Origin: Marinimicrobium locisalis
GTDB taxonomy: Bacteria; Pseudomonadota; Gammaproteobacteria; Pseudomonadales; Cellvibrionaceae
Reading direction: 5' to 3'
Assembly (NCBI RefSeq): GCF_039822625.1
Contig: NZ_JBDLLG010000018.1
Span: 1 to 64,000, forward strand
DNA length: 64,000 nt
Shown here: positions 17,934 to 26,055 of the stretch, one piece after another
How positions within the stretch are numbered: the first letter of the stretch is position 1
How the letters are laid out: every line of letters starts with the position of its first letter
The notes under the pieces: model-generated
What the model saw: only the letters and a program-made list of their open reading frames with translations
The model's database searches: none
What the model was told of the DNA's origin: nothing
Program-made: the position numbers and the translations under genes

Positions 17934-18396
17934 AGTTCCCTGCCTTAATCGGTTGAAGAAAACGCTGTCCTCATCGGCCCTCTTGGGGGACGCACGTCGA
18001 GGTGAACGAACGGGCAGCCGGAGGTACGGGGCGTGGAGTCAGGCCCCAAAAGCCGCCAATGGTAGCAAGTGGGGCCCCCAGCGGCAATTAGGGCCCCCGC
18101 GGCAGTAAAGGGCCTTGAATGACCTCAGCTGGAATCTGGAATTAAGTGACTCCAGGCGGCCCGAGGGCGTGGGCTGCCCGGTAAAATACCGTTAGGCGAG
18201 CGAATTTGGTTTGCTGGCGGCCGAATAATCGGTTTATACTGCCGAGCTTATAGTAATATTAACTATATATGAGGGTTCGGCCGCCCGGCTGAGCCGTACG
18301 GGGCCATATCCGCTACACTCTGGCCTCTAGCAATGGCGCGAGAGGGGCCCAAAAGCCACCTCTGATGTTAACGACATACAATAAGACTCGAGCACT
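17934..18396. other. Divergent control region between two GPH transporters
   Basis: 463 bp without a gene. An AT-rich stretch around 18230-18270 (TTTATACTGCC, TATAGTAATATTAACTATATATG) is the best promoter candidate for the plus-strand transporter, and TAGTAATATTAACTA is a near-palindrome that could be an operator. No regulator gene lies beside it. Confidence 0.3.
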
Positions 18397-19881
18397 ATGA
18401 ATAATCAATCACAGATTCTCACGGTCAAAGAGAAGGTCGGCTACAGCCTGGGTGACCTGGCGGCTAACCTCGTATTTCAGACCATGGTGACCTTCATCGC
18501 CTACTACTACACGGACGTGTACAAGCTGGAAGCCAGCACGGCCCAGTGGGTGATTGCGACCTGTGGCATTATCGGCGGGGTGTTGTTCGCCCCCGTTATG
18601 GGCGTGATCGCGGACCGCACCCGCACCCGCTGGGGTCGCTACCGGCCCTGGATTCTATGGACGTCCGTTCCTTTCGGCGTCATGGTGCTGCTGACTTTCA
18701 CCACACCGGATGTCAGTTATGAAATGAAAGTGGTCTACGCCTTTGCAACCTACCTGGCGCTGGTCACCCTCTATACGGCCAACAACCTGCCCTACTCCTC
18801 GCTCAGCGGCGTACTGACGGGCAACATGTCCCAGCGCAACAGCCTCTCCGCCTACCGGTTTGTGGCCGTGATGGTGGCGCAGTTTGTGGTTCAGGTGTTG
18901 TTGCGGCCCGTGGTTCTGATTCTGGGTGATGGCGACGAAGCGGTTGGTTTCGAGAAGATCATGATGATCTTTGCCATCGTGGGTGTCATTTTCTTCTTAA
19001 TCACCTTTTTCACCACCCGTGAAAGGGTGATGGAGAAGCCCAACGAGACCAGCTCGATTGCCCAAGACGCGGGCGACCTGATGCGGAACCTCCCCTGGAT
19101 TATTCTGCTGTTTGTAACGGTACTGGTCTTTACCAACCTGGCACTCAAGGGCGGCACCTACGTTTATTACTTTAAGTATTACGCCGGTCAGGCCGCTTTG
19201 GCGGAATTCCTGAGTGATATTGGTTTTACCGGAATGATCGCCGGTATTCAGGAAATTTGGCCGAACTTTAAATGGCCCGAAGAGCCGGACGCCTCCGCCT
19301 TTGGCCTGTTTAACGGCGCGGGCATTATTTTGATGATCGTGGGCATTGGGTTCGCCCGGCCGCTTGCCGACCGTTTTGGTAAGCGCAACGTCTACGGGCT
19401 CGGGCTGTTTCTCTCAACCCTGCCGCTGCTCGCGTTCATGATCATTCCAAGGGATGCCATCGGCTGGATGTTCGTCTCCCAGATTCTGCACGGCTTCTTC
19501 TACGGCATCACCATTCCGCTGCTGTGGGCCATGACGGCGGATGTAGCGGACTATTCCGAATGGCGCAACCACCGCCGGGCCACCGGGGTTATCTTCTCGG
19601 CCATGATCCTGGGGCTGAAAGGCGGCCTCACCCTCGGGGGAACGCTGGTCGTGGCCATTTTGGCCGCCTATGGCTACGAGGCCGGCCAAGCCGAGCAGAG
19701 TGATGAGTCTATCCTCGGTATCCGGCTCATGATGAGCCTTTATGCGTCAATCCCCTTCCTGATCGCCTGCGGCTTGCTGTTCTTCTATCGGATTAACAAG
19801 CCAGTGGAAAATCAAATTGAGAAAGAGCTGGGTGACCGTCGTAACCAGCCGATGCCGGAACCGGACGAGCCCACCGTGTAA
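18397..19881 (+). CDS. MFS sugar transporter, GPH family (second copy)
   Basis: A 494-residue relative of the divergent gene at 16476-17933, with the same landmarks: VKEKVGYSLGDLAANLVFQTMVTF at the start, GVIADRTRTRWGRYRPWILW in the second loop, and ADYSEWRNHRRATGVIFSAM near the C-terminus. It carries an insertion of about 40 residues in the middle (after KYYAGQAALAEFL) not present in its neighbour, which may reflect a different substrate. The two proteins are only moderately alike, so this is an old pair rather than a recent duplicate. A terminator follows at 19921. Confidence 0.85.
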   Translation: MNNQSQILTVKEKVGYSLGDLAANLVFQTMVTFIAYYYTDVYKLEASTAQWVIATCGIIGGVLFAPVMGVIADRTRTRWGRYRPWILWTSVPFGVMVLLTFTTPDVSYEMKVVYAFATYLALVTLYTANNLPYSSLSGVLTGNMSQRNSLSAYRFVAVMVAQFVVQVLLRPVVLILGDGDEAVGFEKIMMIFAIVGVIFFLITFFTTRERVMEKPNETSSIAQDAGDLMRNLPWIILLFVTVLVFTNLALKGGTYVYYFKYYAGQAALAEFLSDIGFTGMIAGIQEIWPNFKWPEEPDASAFGLFNGAGIILMIVGIGFARPLADRFGKRNVYGLGLFLSTLPLLAFMIIPRDAIGWMFVSQILHGFFYGITIPLLWAMTADVADYSEWRNHRRATGVIFSAMILGLKGGLTLGGTLVVAILAAYGYEAGQAEQSDESILGIRLMMSLYASIPFLIACGLLFFYRINKPVENQIEKELGDRRNQPMPEPDEPTV

Positions 19882-19920
19882 ACGGGGCGTAGCTCCAGAG
19901 GGGGTTGAACCCTCCTCCCG

Positions 19921-19960
19921 ACAAAAAAGGCGAGCCACCCCGGTGGCTCGCCTTTTTTGT
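19921..19960. terminator. Bidirectional Rho-independent terminator
   Basis: Long stem AAAAAAGGCGAGCCACC/GGTGGCTCGCCTTTTTT with a two-base loop, immediately after the GPH transporter gene. It shares its GGCGAGCC stem with the terminator at 16361. Confidence 0.92.
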
Positions 19961-20128
19961 GCCCCGCCCTGTCGGCCAGCGACGACTTGGCCGGCCCCAC
20001 CGGCTGCACCCTATATTGCCGCCCGGGCCGGCAGTTGCTACCATTAGCGGCTTTCGGGGCCGGCTCCCAGCCCCATTGCCGGCACGTCCAACCTTTACCG
20101 TTCGCACAACCTCGACACGAGCCATTCT

Positions 20129-23041
20129 ATGTCCGCTGATTTCCGCTCCGCGCCCCTGGCGCAACTGGCTTACGCCGACGAATTCGCCCACCGCCACATT
20201 GGTCCGGATGCCGCTGAAACCCAAGCCATGGTGGATGCCCTGGGGGTCAAGAGTCTGGACGAGCTGCTGGACAAAACCGTGCCCGAGTCCATTCGCCAGC
20301 GCGACCCCTTGGAGCTGGGCGGTCCCATGACCGAGCATCAAGCGCTGGCGGAGCTCAAGCGCATCGCCCGCAAGAACCGCCTGCTCAAAAGCTACATCGG
20401 CATGGGCTACTACAACACCTTCGTCCCGCCGGTGATTCAGCGCAACGTATTGGAAAACCCGGGCTGGTACACCGCCTACACGCCCTACCAGCCGGAAATC
20501 TCCCAGGGCCGCCTGGAGGCCTTGCTGAACTTTCAACAGATGATCATGGACCTGACCGGCATGGAACTGGCCAACGCCTCCATGCTGGACGAGGGCACCG
20601 CCGCGGCGGAGGCCATGGCCATGTGCAAGCGCCAGAACAAGAAAAACCGCTCCAACGCCTTTTTTGTGGATGAAGACACCCACCCGCAGACCCTGGCGGT
20701 CCTCAAAACCCGGGCCGAGCACTTCGGCTTTGAGGTGGTGGTCGCCCCGGCCGAGCAGCTGAATGACACTGAGTGTTTCGGTGCCCTGCTCTCCTACCCC
20801 GGCTCCACCGGCCAGGTACGTGACCTGACTGACCTGATTAGCCGGGCCCACGAGAAAAATGTGCTGGTCACCGTCGCCAGCGACCTGATGGCCATGATAC
20901 TGCTCAAATCCCCCGGCGCCATGGGCGCGGACGTGGTGATCGGCAGCAACCAGCGCTTCGGCGTGCCCATGGGCTTCGGTGGCCCACACGCGGCGTTTTT
21001 CGCCTTTCGGGATGCCTACAAGCGTTCCGCCCCCGGTCGCCTCATTGGCGTTTCCGTGGACAGCCACGGTAAGACCGCCCTGCGCATGGCCATGCAGACC
21101 CGCGAGCAGCACATCCGCCGGGAGAAGGCCAACTCCAACATCTGTACCTCACAGGTGCTCCTGGCGGTCATGAGCAGCTGCTACGCCGTCTACCACGGCC
21201 CCGAGGGCCTGCGCCGGATTGCCGAGCGCATTCACCGCCTCGCCCGCCTGCTGGGCGAAGGCCTTAAAGACAAGGGGTTCAACCTGCGCCACGAGCACTA
21301 CTTCGACACCGTGGTGGTGGAGCTGGACAGCGAGAAAAAGCAGACCGGCCTGTACCAGGCCGCTCTCACCCATGAGATCAACCTGCGCAAGGTGGGCACC
21401 ACGGCCCTGGGCATCAGCCTGGACGAAACCACCGCGCTGGAAGACGTTGACCGTCTGTTGAACGTCTTCTGTGCCGGGGACCACGCCCTGAACCTGCCCC
21501 ACCTCGATCACGAGCTAGCCGCCCACAACCGTCCGGATGCCATCCCGGAGGAGCTGGAGCGTAGAGACGAAGTGTTGACTCACCCCGTGTTCAACCGCTT
21601 CCACAGCGAAACCGAGATGCTGCGCTACCTGCGCCGCCTGGAAGGCCGGGATATCGCCCTAAACCAGTCCATGATTCCGCTCGGCTCCTGCACCATGAAG
21701 CTCAACGCCACGGCGGAAATGATTCCGGTCACCTGGCCGGAGTTCGGTCAGCTGCACCCCTTCGCCCCGCTGGACCAGGCCAAGGGCTACCAGCAGCTGT
21801 TCGAAGAGCTTGAGCAAATGCTCCAGGCCTGTACCGGCTATGACGCCATCAGCCTGCAGCCCAACGCCGGCTCCCAGGGCGAATACGCCGGCCTGGTGGC
21901 CATCAAAAAATACTTTGAAAGCAAGGGCGAAACCGAGCGCCACCTGTGCCTAATTCCCGCCTCCGCCCACGGCACCAACCCGGCTTCAGCCCAGATGGCG
22001 GGCATGAAGGTGAAAGTGGTCAATTGCGATAAAGACGGCAACGTGGACCTCGCGGACCTGAAAGCCAAAATTGACGAGCACGGCAAAGCCATCGCCGCCA
22101 TCATGATCACCTACCCCTCCACCCACGGGGTGTTCGAGGAGAGCGTCACCGAGCTGTGCGAGCTCATTCACAGCGTCGGCGCTCAGGTGTATATCGACGG
22201 TGCCAACATGAATGCGCTGGTGGGCCTGGCCGCGTTTGGTCAGTTCGGCGGCGATGTATCGCACTTGAACCTGCACAAAACCTTCTGTATTCCCCACGGC
22301 GGCGGCGGCCCGGGCATGGGCCCCATCGGCGTGGCGGAGCACCTGGCACCCTTCCTGCCCGGCCACCCGGTGCAGGGCGTACCCGAGACCGACCCGGCCA
22401 ACGGGACCATCAGCGCCGCCCCCTGGGGCTCGGCCAGCATCCTGCCGATCAGTTGGATGTATATCAAAATGATGGGCCGCGAGGGCATGCGCCAGGCCAC
22501 CGAATACGCCATCCTGAACGCCAACTACGTGGCCAAGCAGCTAAGCGGCCACTACCCGATTCTGTACAAAGGCAAAAACGACACCATCGCCCACGAATGC
22601 CTGCTGGACCTGCGCCCGCTGAAGGACGCCACCGGCATCACCGAAGAAGACATCGCCAAACGCCTGATGGACTTCGGCTTCCACGCCCCCACCATGTCCT
22701 TCCCGGTGCCGGGCACACTGATGATCGAGCCCACCGAATCCGAGTCCAAAGAAGAACTGGACCGCTTCGTGGAAGCAATGATCACCATCCGCAAGGAAAT
22801 CGCCCACATCGAAAGCGGCGAATACGAACTCACCCAAAGCCCGCTGCGCAATGCGCCGCATACGCAGGACGACATGATGGATGAAGGTTGGGATCGTGCT
22901 TACAGCCGCGACACCGCGTCACGACCGGCGGCGTGGTTGAAGGAGCACAAGGTATGGCCGACCGTGAATCGGATTGATAATGTTCATGGGGACCGGAATT
23001 TGATTTGTTCTTGTCCGAGTATGGAAGAGTATAAAAGTTAA
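20129..23041 (+). CDS. gcvP: Glycine dehydrogenase (decarboxylating), P protein
   Basis: A 970-residue PLP enzyme of the glycine cleavage system. It is the fused alpha-beta type: the N-terminal half begins FAHRHIGPDAAE and includes GMGYYNTFVPPVIQRNVLENPGWYT features, and the C-terminal half includes SASIHGTN-like ASAHGTNPASA and the PLP lysine in HLNLHKTFCIPHGGGGPG. It is a single gene here: gcvT and gcvH are not adjacent, so the system is split in this genome. The start lacks a strong ribosome site. No glycine riboswitch could be recognised in the 160 bp upstream. Confidence 0.97.
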   Translation: MSADFRSAPLAQLAYADEFAHRHIGPDAAETQAMVDALGVKSLDELLDKTVPESIRQRDPLELGGPMTEHQALAELKRIARKNRLLKSYIGMGYYNTFVPPVIQRNVLENPGWYTAYTPYQPEISQGRLEALLNFQQMIMDLTGMELANASMLDEGTAAAEAMAMCKRQNKKNRSNAFFVDEDTHPQTLAVLKTRAEHFGFEVVVAPAEQLNDTECFGALLSYPGSTGQVRDLTDLISRAHEKNVLVTVASDLMAMILLKSPGAMGADVVIGSNQRFGVPMGFGGPHAAFFAFRDAYKRSAPGRLIGVSVDSHGKTALRMAMQTREQHIRREKANSNICTSQVLLAVMSSCYAVYHGPEGLRRIAERIHRLARLLGEGLKDKGFNLRHEHYFDTVVVELDSEKKQTGLYQAALTHEINLRKVGTTALGISLDETTALEDVDRLLNVFCAGDHALNLPHLDHELAAHNRPDAIPEELERRDEVLTHPVFNRFHSETEMLRYLRRLEGRDIALNQSMIPLGSCTMKLNATAEMIPVTWPEFGQLHPFAPLDQAKGYQQLFEELEQMLQACTGYDAISLQPNAGSQGEYAGLVAIKKYFESKGETERHLCLIPASAHGTNPASAQMAGMKVKVVNCDKDGNVDLADLKAKIDEHGKAIAAIMITYPSTHGVFEESVTELCELIHSVGAQVYIDGANMNALVGLAAFGQFGGDVSHLNLHKTFCIPHGGGGPGMGPIGVAEHLAPFLPGHPVQGVPETDPANGTISAAPWGSASILPISWMYIKMMGREGMRQATEYAILNANYVAKQLSGHYPILYKGKNDTIAHECLLDLRPLKDATGITEEDIAKRLMDFGFHAPTMSFPVPGTLMIEPTESESKEELDRFVEAMITIRKEIAHIESGEYELTQSPLRNAPHTQDDMMDEGWDRAYSRDTASRPAAWLKEHKVWPTVNRIDNVHGDRNLICSCPSMEEYKS

Positions 23042-23119
23042 GCCGAAAAAATGTCGATGGACAATAAAAGTTTGAGACTCAACAATAAGGTTTGAGGCTA
23101 TAATGAAGTTTGACCCATA

Positions 23120-23236
23120 GTACAGGGTCCCTTCGGTTATGCCTTCCTCGGCCGAGGCCGAGACGACGGTTCGGTTGATCGGAGGGAGCAGCTTGCTCAG
23201 CACGGCCGCTTTGCGCTCTTCGGAATAGCGTGGCAT
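23120..23236 (-). pseudogene. IS3-type transposase orfA fragment
   Basis: Thirty-nine codons beginning MPRYSEERKAAVLSKLLPP and continuing to EEGITEGTLY match the N-terminal helix-turn-helix of IS3-family OrfA proteins. The frame then leaves the family at about 23120. The rest of the element is absent, so it is a relic, on the accessory side of gcvP. Confidence 0.7.
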
Positions 23237-23304
23237 GTTTGCTCTCATACCGCCCACTCTGGATTGGGTTTAGGCGAAACCGCCAACTGGACAACTAGGC
23301 TGAC

Positions 23305-23420
23305 AGAGTGGGTTACCAGGGCAGCGGCAAGTGGAGAAACTCCACCCCGCCAGCGAGCGACAAGTGATGAAGGTGATTGATACCTATTTGGAGGCGGCTC
23401 AACCGAAGAAACAGGCCTAA
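23305..23420 (+). pseudogene. C-terminal fragment of an unknown small protein
   Basis: An in-frame tail of about 37 codons (LPGQRQVEKLHPASERQV, then MKVIDTYLEAAQPKKQA and stop) has no start of its own; a stop lies just upstream. It looks like the end of a small regulator or antitoxin whose front was lost. It precedes the symE-like gene in the same direction, so it may have been its operon partner. The identification is tentative. Confidence 0.3.
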
Positions 23421-23432
23421 TCCATAAAGAGC

Positions 23433-23466
23433 GCAGGCCCAGGGTGCGGACACACCCAGGGCCTGC
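23433..23466. repeat. Hairpin upstream of the symE-like gene
   Basis: GCAGGCCCAGGGTG pairs with CACCCAGGGCCTGC around a short loop with one mismatch. There is no T-run after it on the plus strand. It may be a leader hairpin of the symE-like gene or a remnant terminator of the upstream fragment. Confidence 0.45.
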
Positions 23467-23534
23467 TAACCACAGCAACCTGCACCGGAGGTTACCAGTC
23501 GAGTAGGCCGAGGGAACTGCCCCCTCAGCCTCTC

Positions 23535-24782
23535 TCAGAACCGTACGTGAGCCTCTCGACTCATACGGCTCTTCGTATTCAGCACATTTGACATTTTCCA
23601 GTGTGCAAACAGATATCTCGACTGCGTTCGCAGCTTGTCGATAAAAGTCCAACTCTTTCGGCAACTTCGTCTCAGTCGTTTGTACTTCTTTCTGGCCCAA
23701 CGCATTAGCGTTTGGTCCAGGTACTTCCTGAGCCGATACACACCGTCTGCTAGTCCGAAATGGCCATAATAATTCAGCCATCCTGTCACCACAGGATTGA
23801 GCTTCGCCGCCAATTCTACCGGCGTCCTGCCGCTCCAGTTGATCACATCCCACTGCCTTACTCGTTCTTTGATCCGCTTGAAGGCTTTCGCGCTCATTGA
23901 CGGACTAAAGTTCGTGTAGTTCTGCCCCTTGCGGTTCCTGGCTGAGCGTGGCCTGAAAGTGTACCCCAGAAAATCGAAGGTGATCACCGCGAACGGCCCC
24001 CTCCGGTTGCTATCCTTGCAGTACACTTTCCTTGTCTTGTCTGGATGAGCCTCTAGACCACAAACCATCAAACGCTCCTTGATCGCGGACAGCAGCCGAT
24101 CCGCCTCCCAAGGCGTCCGGCAGTGATACACCACATCATCCGCGTACCTTTCAAAGGGTATCTTAGGATATTCCCTGACCATCCACGCATCCAATGCATA
24201 GTGCAAAAACAAGTTGGCTAATAGCGGACTGATCACACCACCTTGGGGCGTGCCACGATGTCGACTTGCTTGCCGACCGTCGGCGTACTCCACCGGCGCC
24301 GTTAACCAGCGCTCAACATATAATCGTACCCAGGGGTGCGAGTTATGCTTGTCCAGCGCTTTTAACAGCAGGGCATGGTCTATGTTGTCGAAGAATCCCC
24401 GAATGTCTACATCAACAACCCAGTCTACCCACCAACAACGCTGCTGCGCCTGGCGCACGGCGTCTATTGCGGATTTACCCGGGCGATAGCCATAGGAATC
24501 CGGGTGGAATACCCTCTCCAACTCCGGCTCCAGCTCTTGTTTAACCACCATTTGGGCAATACGGTCTTCCACGGTGGGTATTCCCAGCGGACGTAAACTG
24601 CCATCCGCCTTTGGAATCTCCACGCGTTTAACCGCCGCCGGAAAATAGCTGCCTGACGATAGCCGGTTCCACAGTTTGTACAGGTTATTACCCACATCCG
24701 CTTCGAACTGCTCAATCGAGACACCGTCAATGCCTGCACATCCCCCATTGGTTTTGATGCGCTTCCACGCCTCCCAAACCAC
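23535..24782 (-). CDS. ltrA: Group II intron reverse transcriptase/maturase
   Basis: A 415-codon frame with the RT blocks in order: GCAGIDGVSIEQF, RPLGIPTVEDRIAQ, DSYGYRPGKSAIDAV, VVDVDIRGFFDNIDH, GTPQGGVISPLLANLFLHYALD, the catalytic FERYADDVVYHC, and the maturase domain X region with WLNYYGHFG. No HNH endonuclease domain is present, so mobility should depend on target priming without second-strand cleavage. The true start is unclear: family-like residues (ISTKPFDIPKRV) lie upstream of the GTG at 24782, reachable only through a non-standard start such as ATT at 24815 after GGGGAGGAA. The stop lies at the edge of domain V, as in several bacterial introns. Confidence 0.9.
   Translation of the reverse strand: MVWEAWKRIKTNGGCAGIDGVSIEQFEADVGNNLYKLWNRLSSGSYFPAAVKRVEIPKADGSLRPLGIPTVEDRIAQMVVKQELEPELERVFHPDSYGYRPGKSAIDAVRQAQQRCWWVDWVVDVDIRGFFDNIDHALLLKALDKHNSHPWVRLYVERWLTAPVEYADGRQASRHRGTPQGGVISPLLANLFLHYALDAWMVREYPKIPFERYADDVVYHCRTPWEADRLLSAIKERLMVCGLEAHPDKTRKVYCKDSNRRGPFAVITFDFLGYTFRPRSARNRKGQNYTNFSPSMSAKAFKRIKERVRQWDVINWSGRTPVELAAKLNPVVTGWLNYYGHFGLADGVYRLRKYLDQTLMRWARKKYKRLRRSCRKSWTFIDKLRTQSRYLFAHWKMSNVLNTKSRMSREAHVRF
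23538..23571 (-). ncRNA. Group II intron domain V
   Basis: The 34-nt hairpin GAGCCGTATGAG-TCGAGAG-GCTCACGTACGGTTC has the domain V shape with paired ends and a short GAGA-type loop. It forms part of the ribozyme active site. It overlaps the last codons of the maturase gene. Confidence 0.85.
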
Positions 24783-25349
24783 ACGCTTGGGTATGTCAAA
24801 TGGCTTTGTGCTAATCGCTAATTCCTCCCCTTGCGGGTTGATTGAACGCTTATCACTGAATACGACAACCCCTTCGCTCCACCGCCATTACAGAGGCTTC
24901 ATCACTACTACGGGTTGTTCCGCCCCTGTGCCGGATATTGGTACTCAACTTCTTGTAGGTTCTCTACTTGAAGGGCTCCCTTAACACCCCGGCGACAGGT
25001 TCTCCTGTTCCATCCAAAAGCCTGCTGTGTGTTCACGCCGCCTTTATGCCGGATGCCGCCCAGTCGGTAAAACAGGTTTCCTCCGAGCTTATCCCCGTGT
25101 TTAGCCAGCCACGGGTTTTGACATCGTCTTACTCGCTTTCGACACCTCATCGACGGTTCACTTGCGTTCGTCTCCACACAACTTACCTGACGTATCGGGT
25201 ACGCCTTTTCCTCAAACGCTTCCGACCAAAGCTCTTAACTTCAGCCACTTTGAGGCGGTTTGCCATCACTTCCTGTAAAGCGATGGCGGAGGGCCTACCT
25301 CCATCTCCTGGATAGCATGGCTTGATTCGATCAAGCCTTCAGGACGCAC

Positions 25350-25582
25350 TGGCTGACGCCAAGTCTACGCAAGCGGCGCCGGTGTGTCATACCCGGCGCA
25401 TCAAGATGGGACAGATGATGTACGACTACCGGCGCAAGGACCGATCCCAGGCCCGGGTGCCCTGGTTGCAACTCAGAGGCCATTGGCTCGAACAGGCCGG
25501 GTTTGCCATTGATACGCCGGTCAGTGTTCGGGTGATGGACGGCTGTCTGGTGTTGATCGCTGCTGGTGACAAGGTGGATTAA
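25350..25582 (+). pseudogene. symE-like toxin gene interrupted at its start codon by the group II intron
   Basis: The plus strand encodes a SymE-type domain: TRRIKMGQMMYDYRRKD, then VPWLQLRGHWLEQAGFAID, then VSVRVMDGCLVLIA. With the intron removed, the A of the start codon at 23497 joins TG at 25350 and gives a 77-residue product beginning MADAKSTQ, with GGAGG seven bases upstream. SymE relatives are SOS-linked, RNA-targeting or nucleoid-binding toxins of type I systems, and related genes often sit beside RHS loci, as here. The insertion removes the native start and ribosome site, so the gene is probably silent unless GTG or ATG codons inside it (25406) are used. Confidence 0.7.
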
Positions 25583-25589
25583 AGGCAAA

Positions 25590-25621
25590 AAGCCCAGCCG
25601 GGTTTCTGGCTGGGCTTTAAA
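25590..25621. terminator. Bidirectional terminator between symE-like and RHS immunity genes
   Basis: AAAAAGCCCAGCC/GGCTGGGCTTTAAA stem with a GGGTTTCT loop, between convergent genes. Confidence 0.8.
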
Positions 25622-25629
25622 TCATTACG

Positions 25630-26055
25630 TTACCTTTTTCGCAGCCATCTAATTTGTGTATAAACCTTTGTAATTTCGACAGCAATAACAGCACTTAAAA
25701 GAACTATATATAGCGCCGGAACAAACTGCTTTAGCGACATAACAAAAAATGCACTTGGGGGAATGATTAGAAAAAACCTGAAAGGCGCCTGCGCTAGAGA
25801 TAAATACACGCCCGATTTCATTCTAACCAGCATAAGTATCGCCGATACGATCACTGAAGCCTTCATCAGATGTCCAACAACCGTCAGGGTAGCGGGATAA
25901 GCTGCTCCAAAAGACTTAGCAGCATCCAAGTCGGAAACAAAATTCGTGTAATATGGAACATTGCCGTGATAGATAGCGAGTCCAATCATCCACACCACGT
26001 ACGCTAAATCGAGCGCACCCCAAAATATTATTGTTCGATCTAAATTAAGCTTCAT
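25630..26055 (-). CDS. Small four-helix membrane protein, putative RHS immunity protein
   Basis: A 141-residue protein with four hydrophobic segments (ALDLAYVVWMIGLAIYH, TLTVVGHLMKASVIVSAILML, FRFFLIIPPSAFFVMSL and LYIVLLSAVIAVEI) and a basic C-terminus. I do not recognise the family. ATG at 26055 overlaps the RHS stop as ATGA, and this tight coupling directly downstream of a variable RHS C-terminus is the classic position of an immunity gene. A membrane immunity protein would suit a toxin acting at or through the inner membrane. The function is inferred from position only. Confidence 0.6.
   Translation of the reverse strand: MKLNLDRTIIFWGALDLAYVVWMIGLAIYHGNVPYYTNFVSDLDAAKSFGAAYPATLTVVGHLMKASVIVSAILMLVRMKSGVYLSLAQAPFRFFLIIPPSAFFVMSLKQFVPALYIVLLSAVIAVEITKVYTQIRWLRKR

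Larger units (their letters stand above)
23498..25349 (-). mobile_element. Group II intron, 1852 bp, complete
   Basis: On the minus strand the element starts GTGCGTCCTGAAGG at 25349 (a GTGYG-type 5' end) and ends GGCCTACTCGAC at 23498 after domains V and VI. Between 24783 and 25349 lies the RNA scaffold (domains I-III) without a gene. A reverse transcriptase/maturase fills domain IV and runs into domain V. The boundaries are supported by the flanks: removing 23498-25349 joins GGAGGTTACCA to TGGCTGACG on the plus strand, restoring a ribosome site and ATG for the symE-like gene. The intron is antisense to that gene, so splicing cannot repair its mRNA. Confidence 0.85.

Noticed and set aside
19961..20128. 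Glycine riboswitch ahead of gcvP
   Set aside because: I looked for the tandem GGAGA-type glycine aptamer pattern and did not find it.
19793..21112. 439-codon minus-strand frame across the terminator and gcvP start
   Set aside because: It reads through a strong terminator and the conserved gcvP start; composition is that of an antisense shadow.
23433..23466. attC site or intron target terminator
   Set aside because: The hairpin lies on the 3'-exon side of the intron and lacks attC core sites; no integron genes are present.
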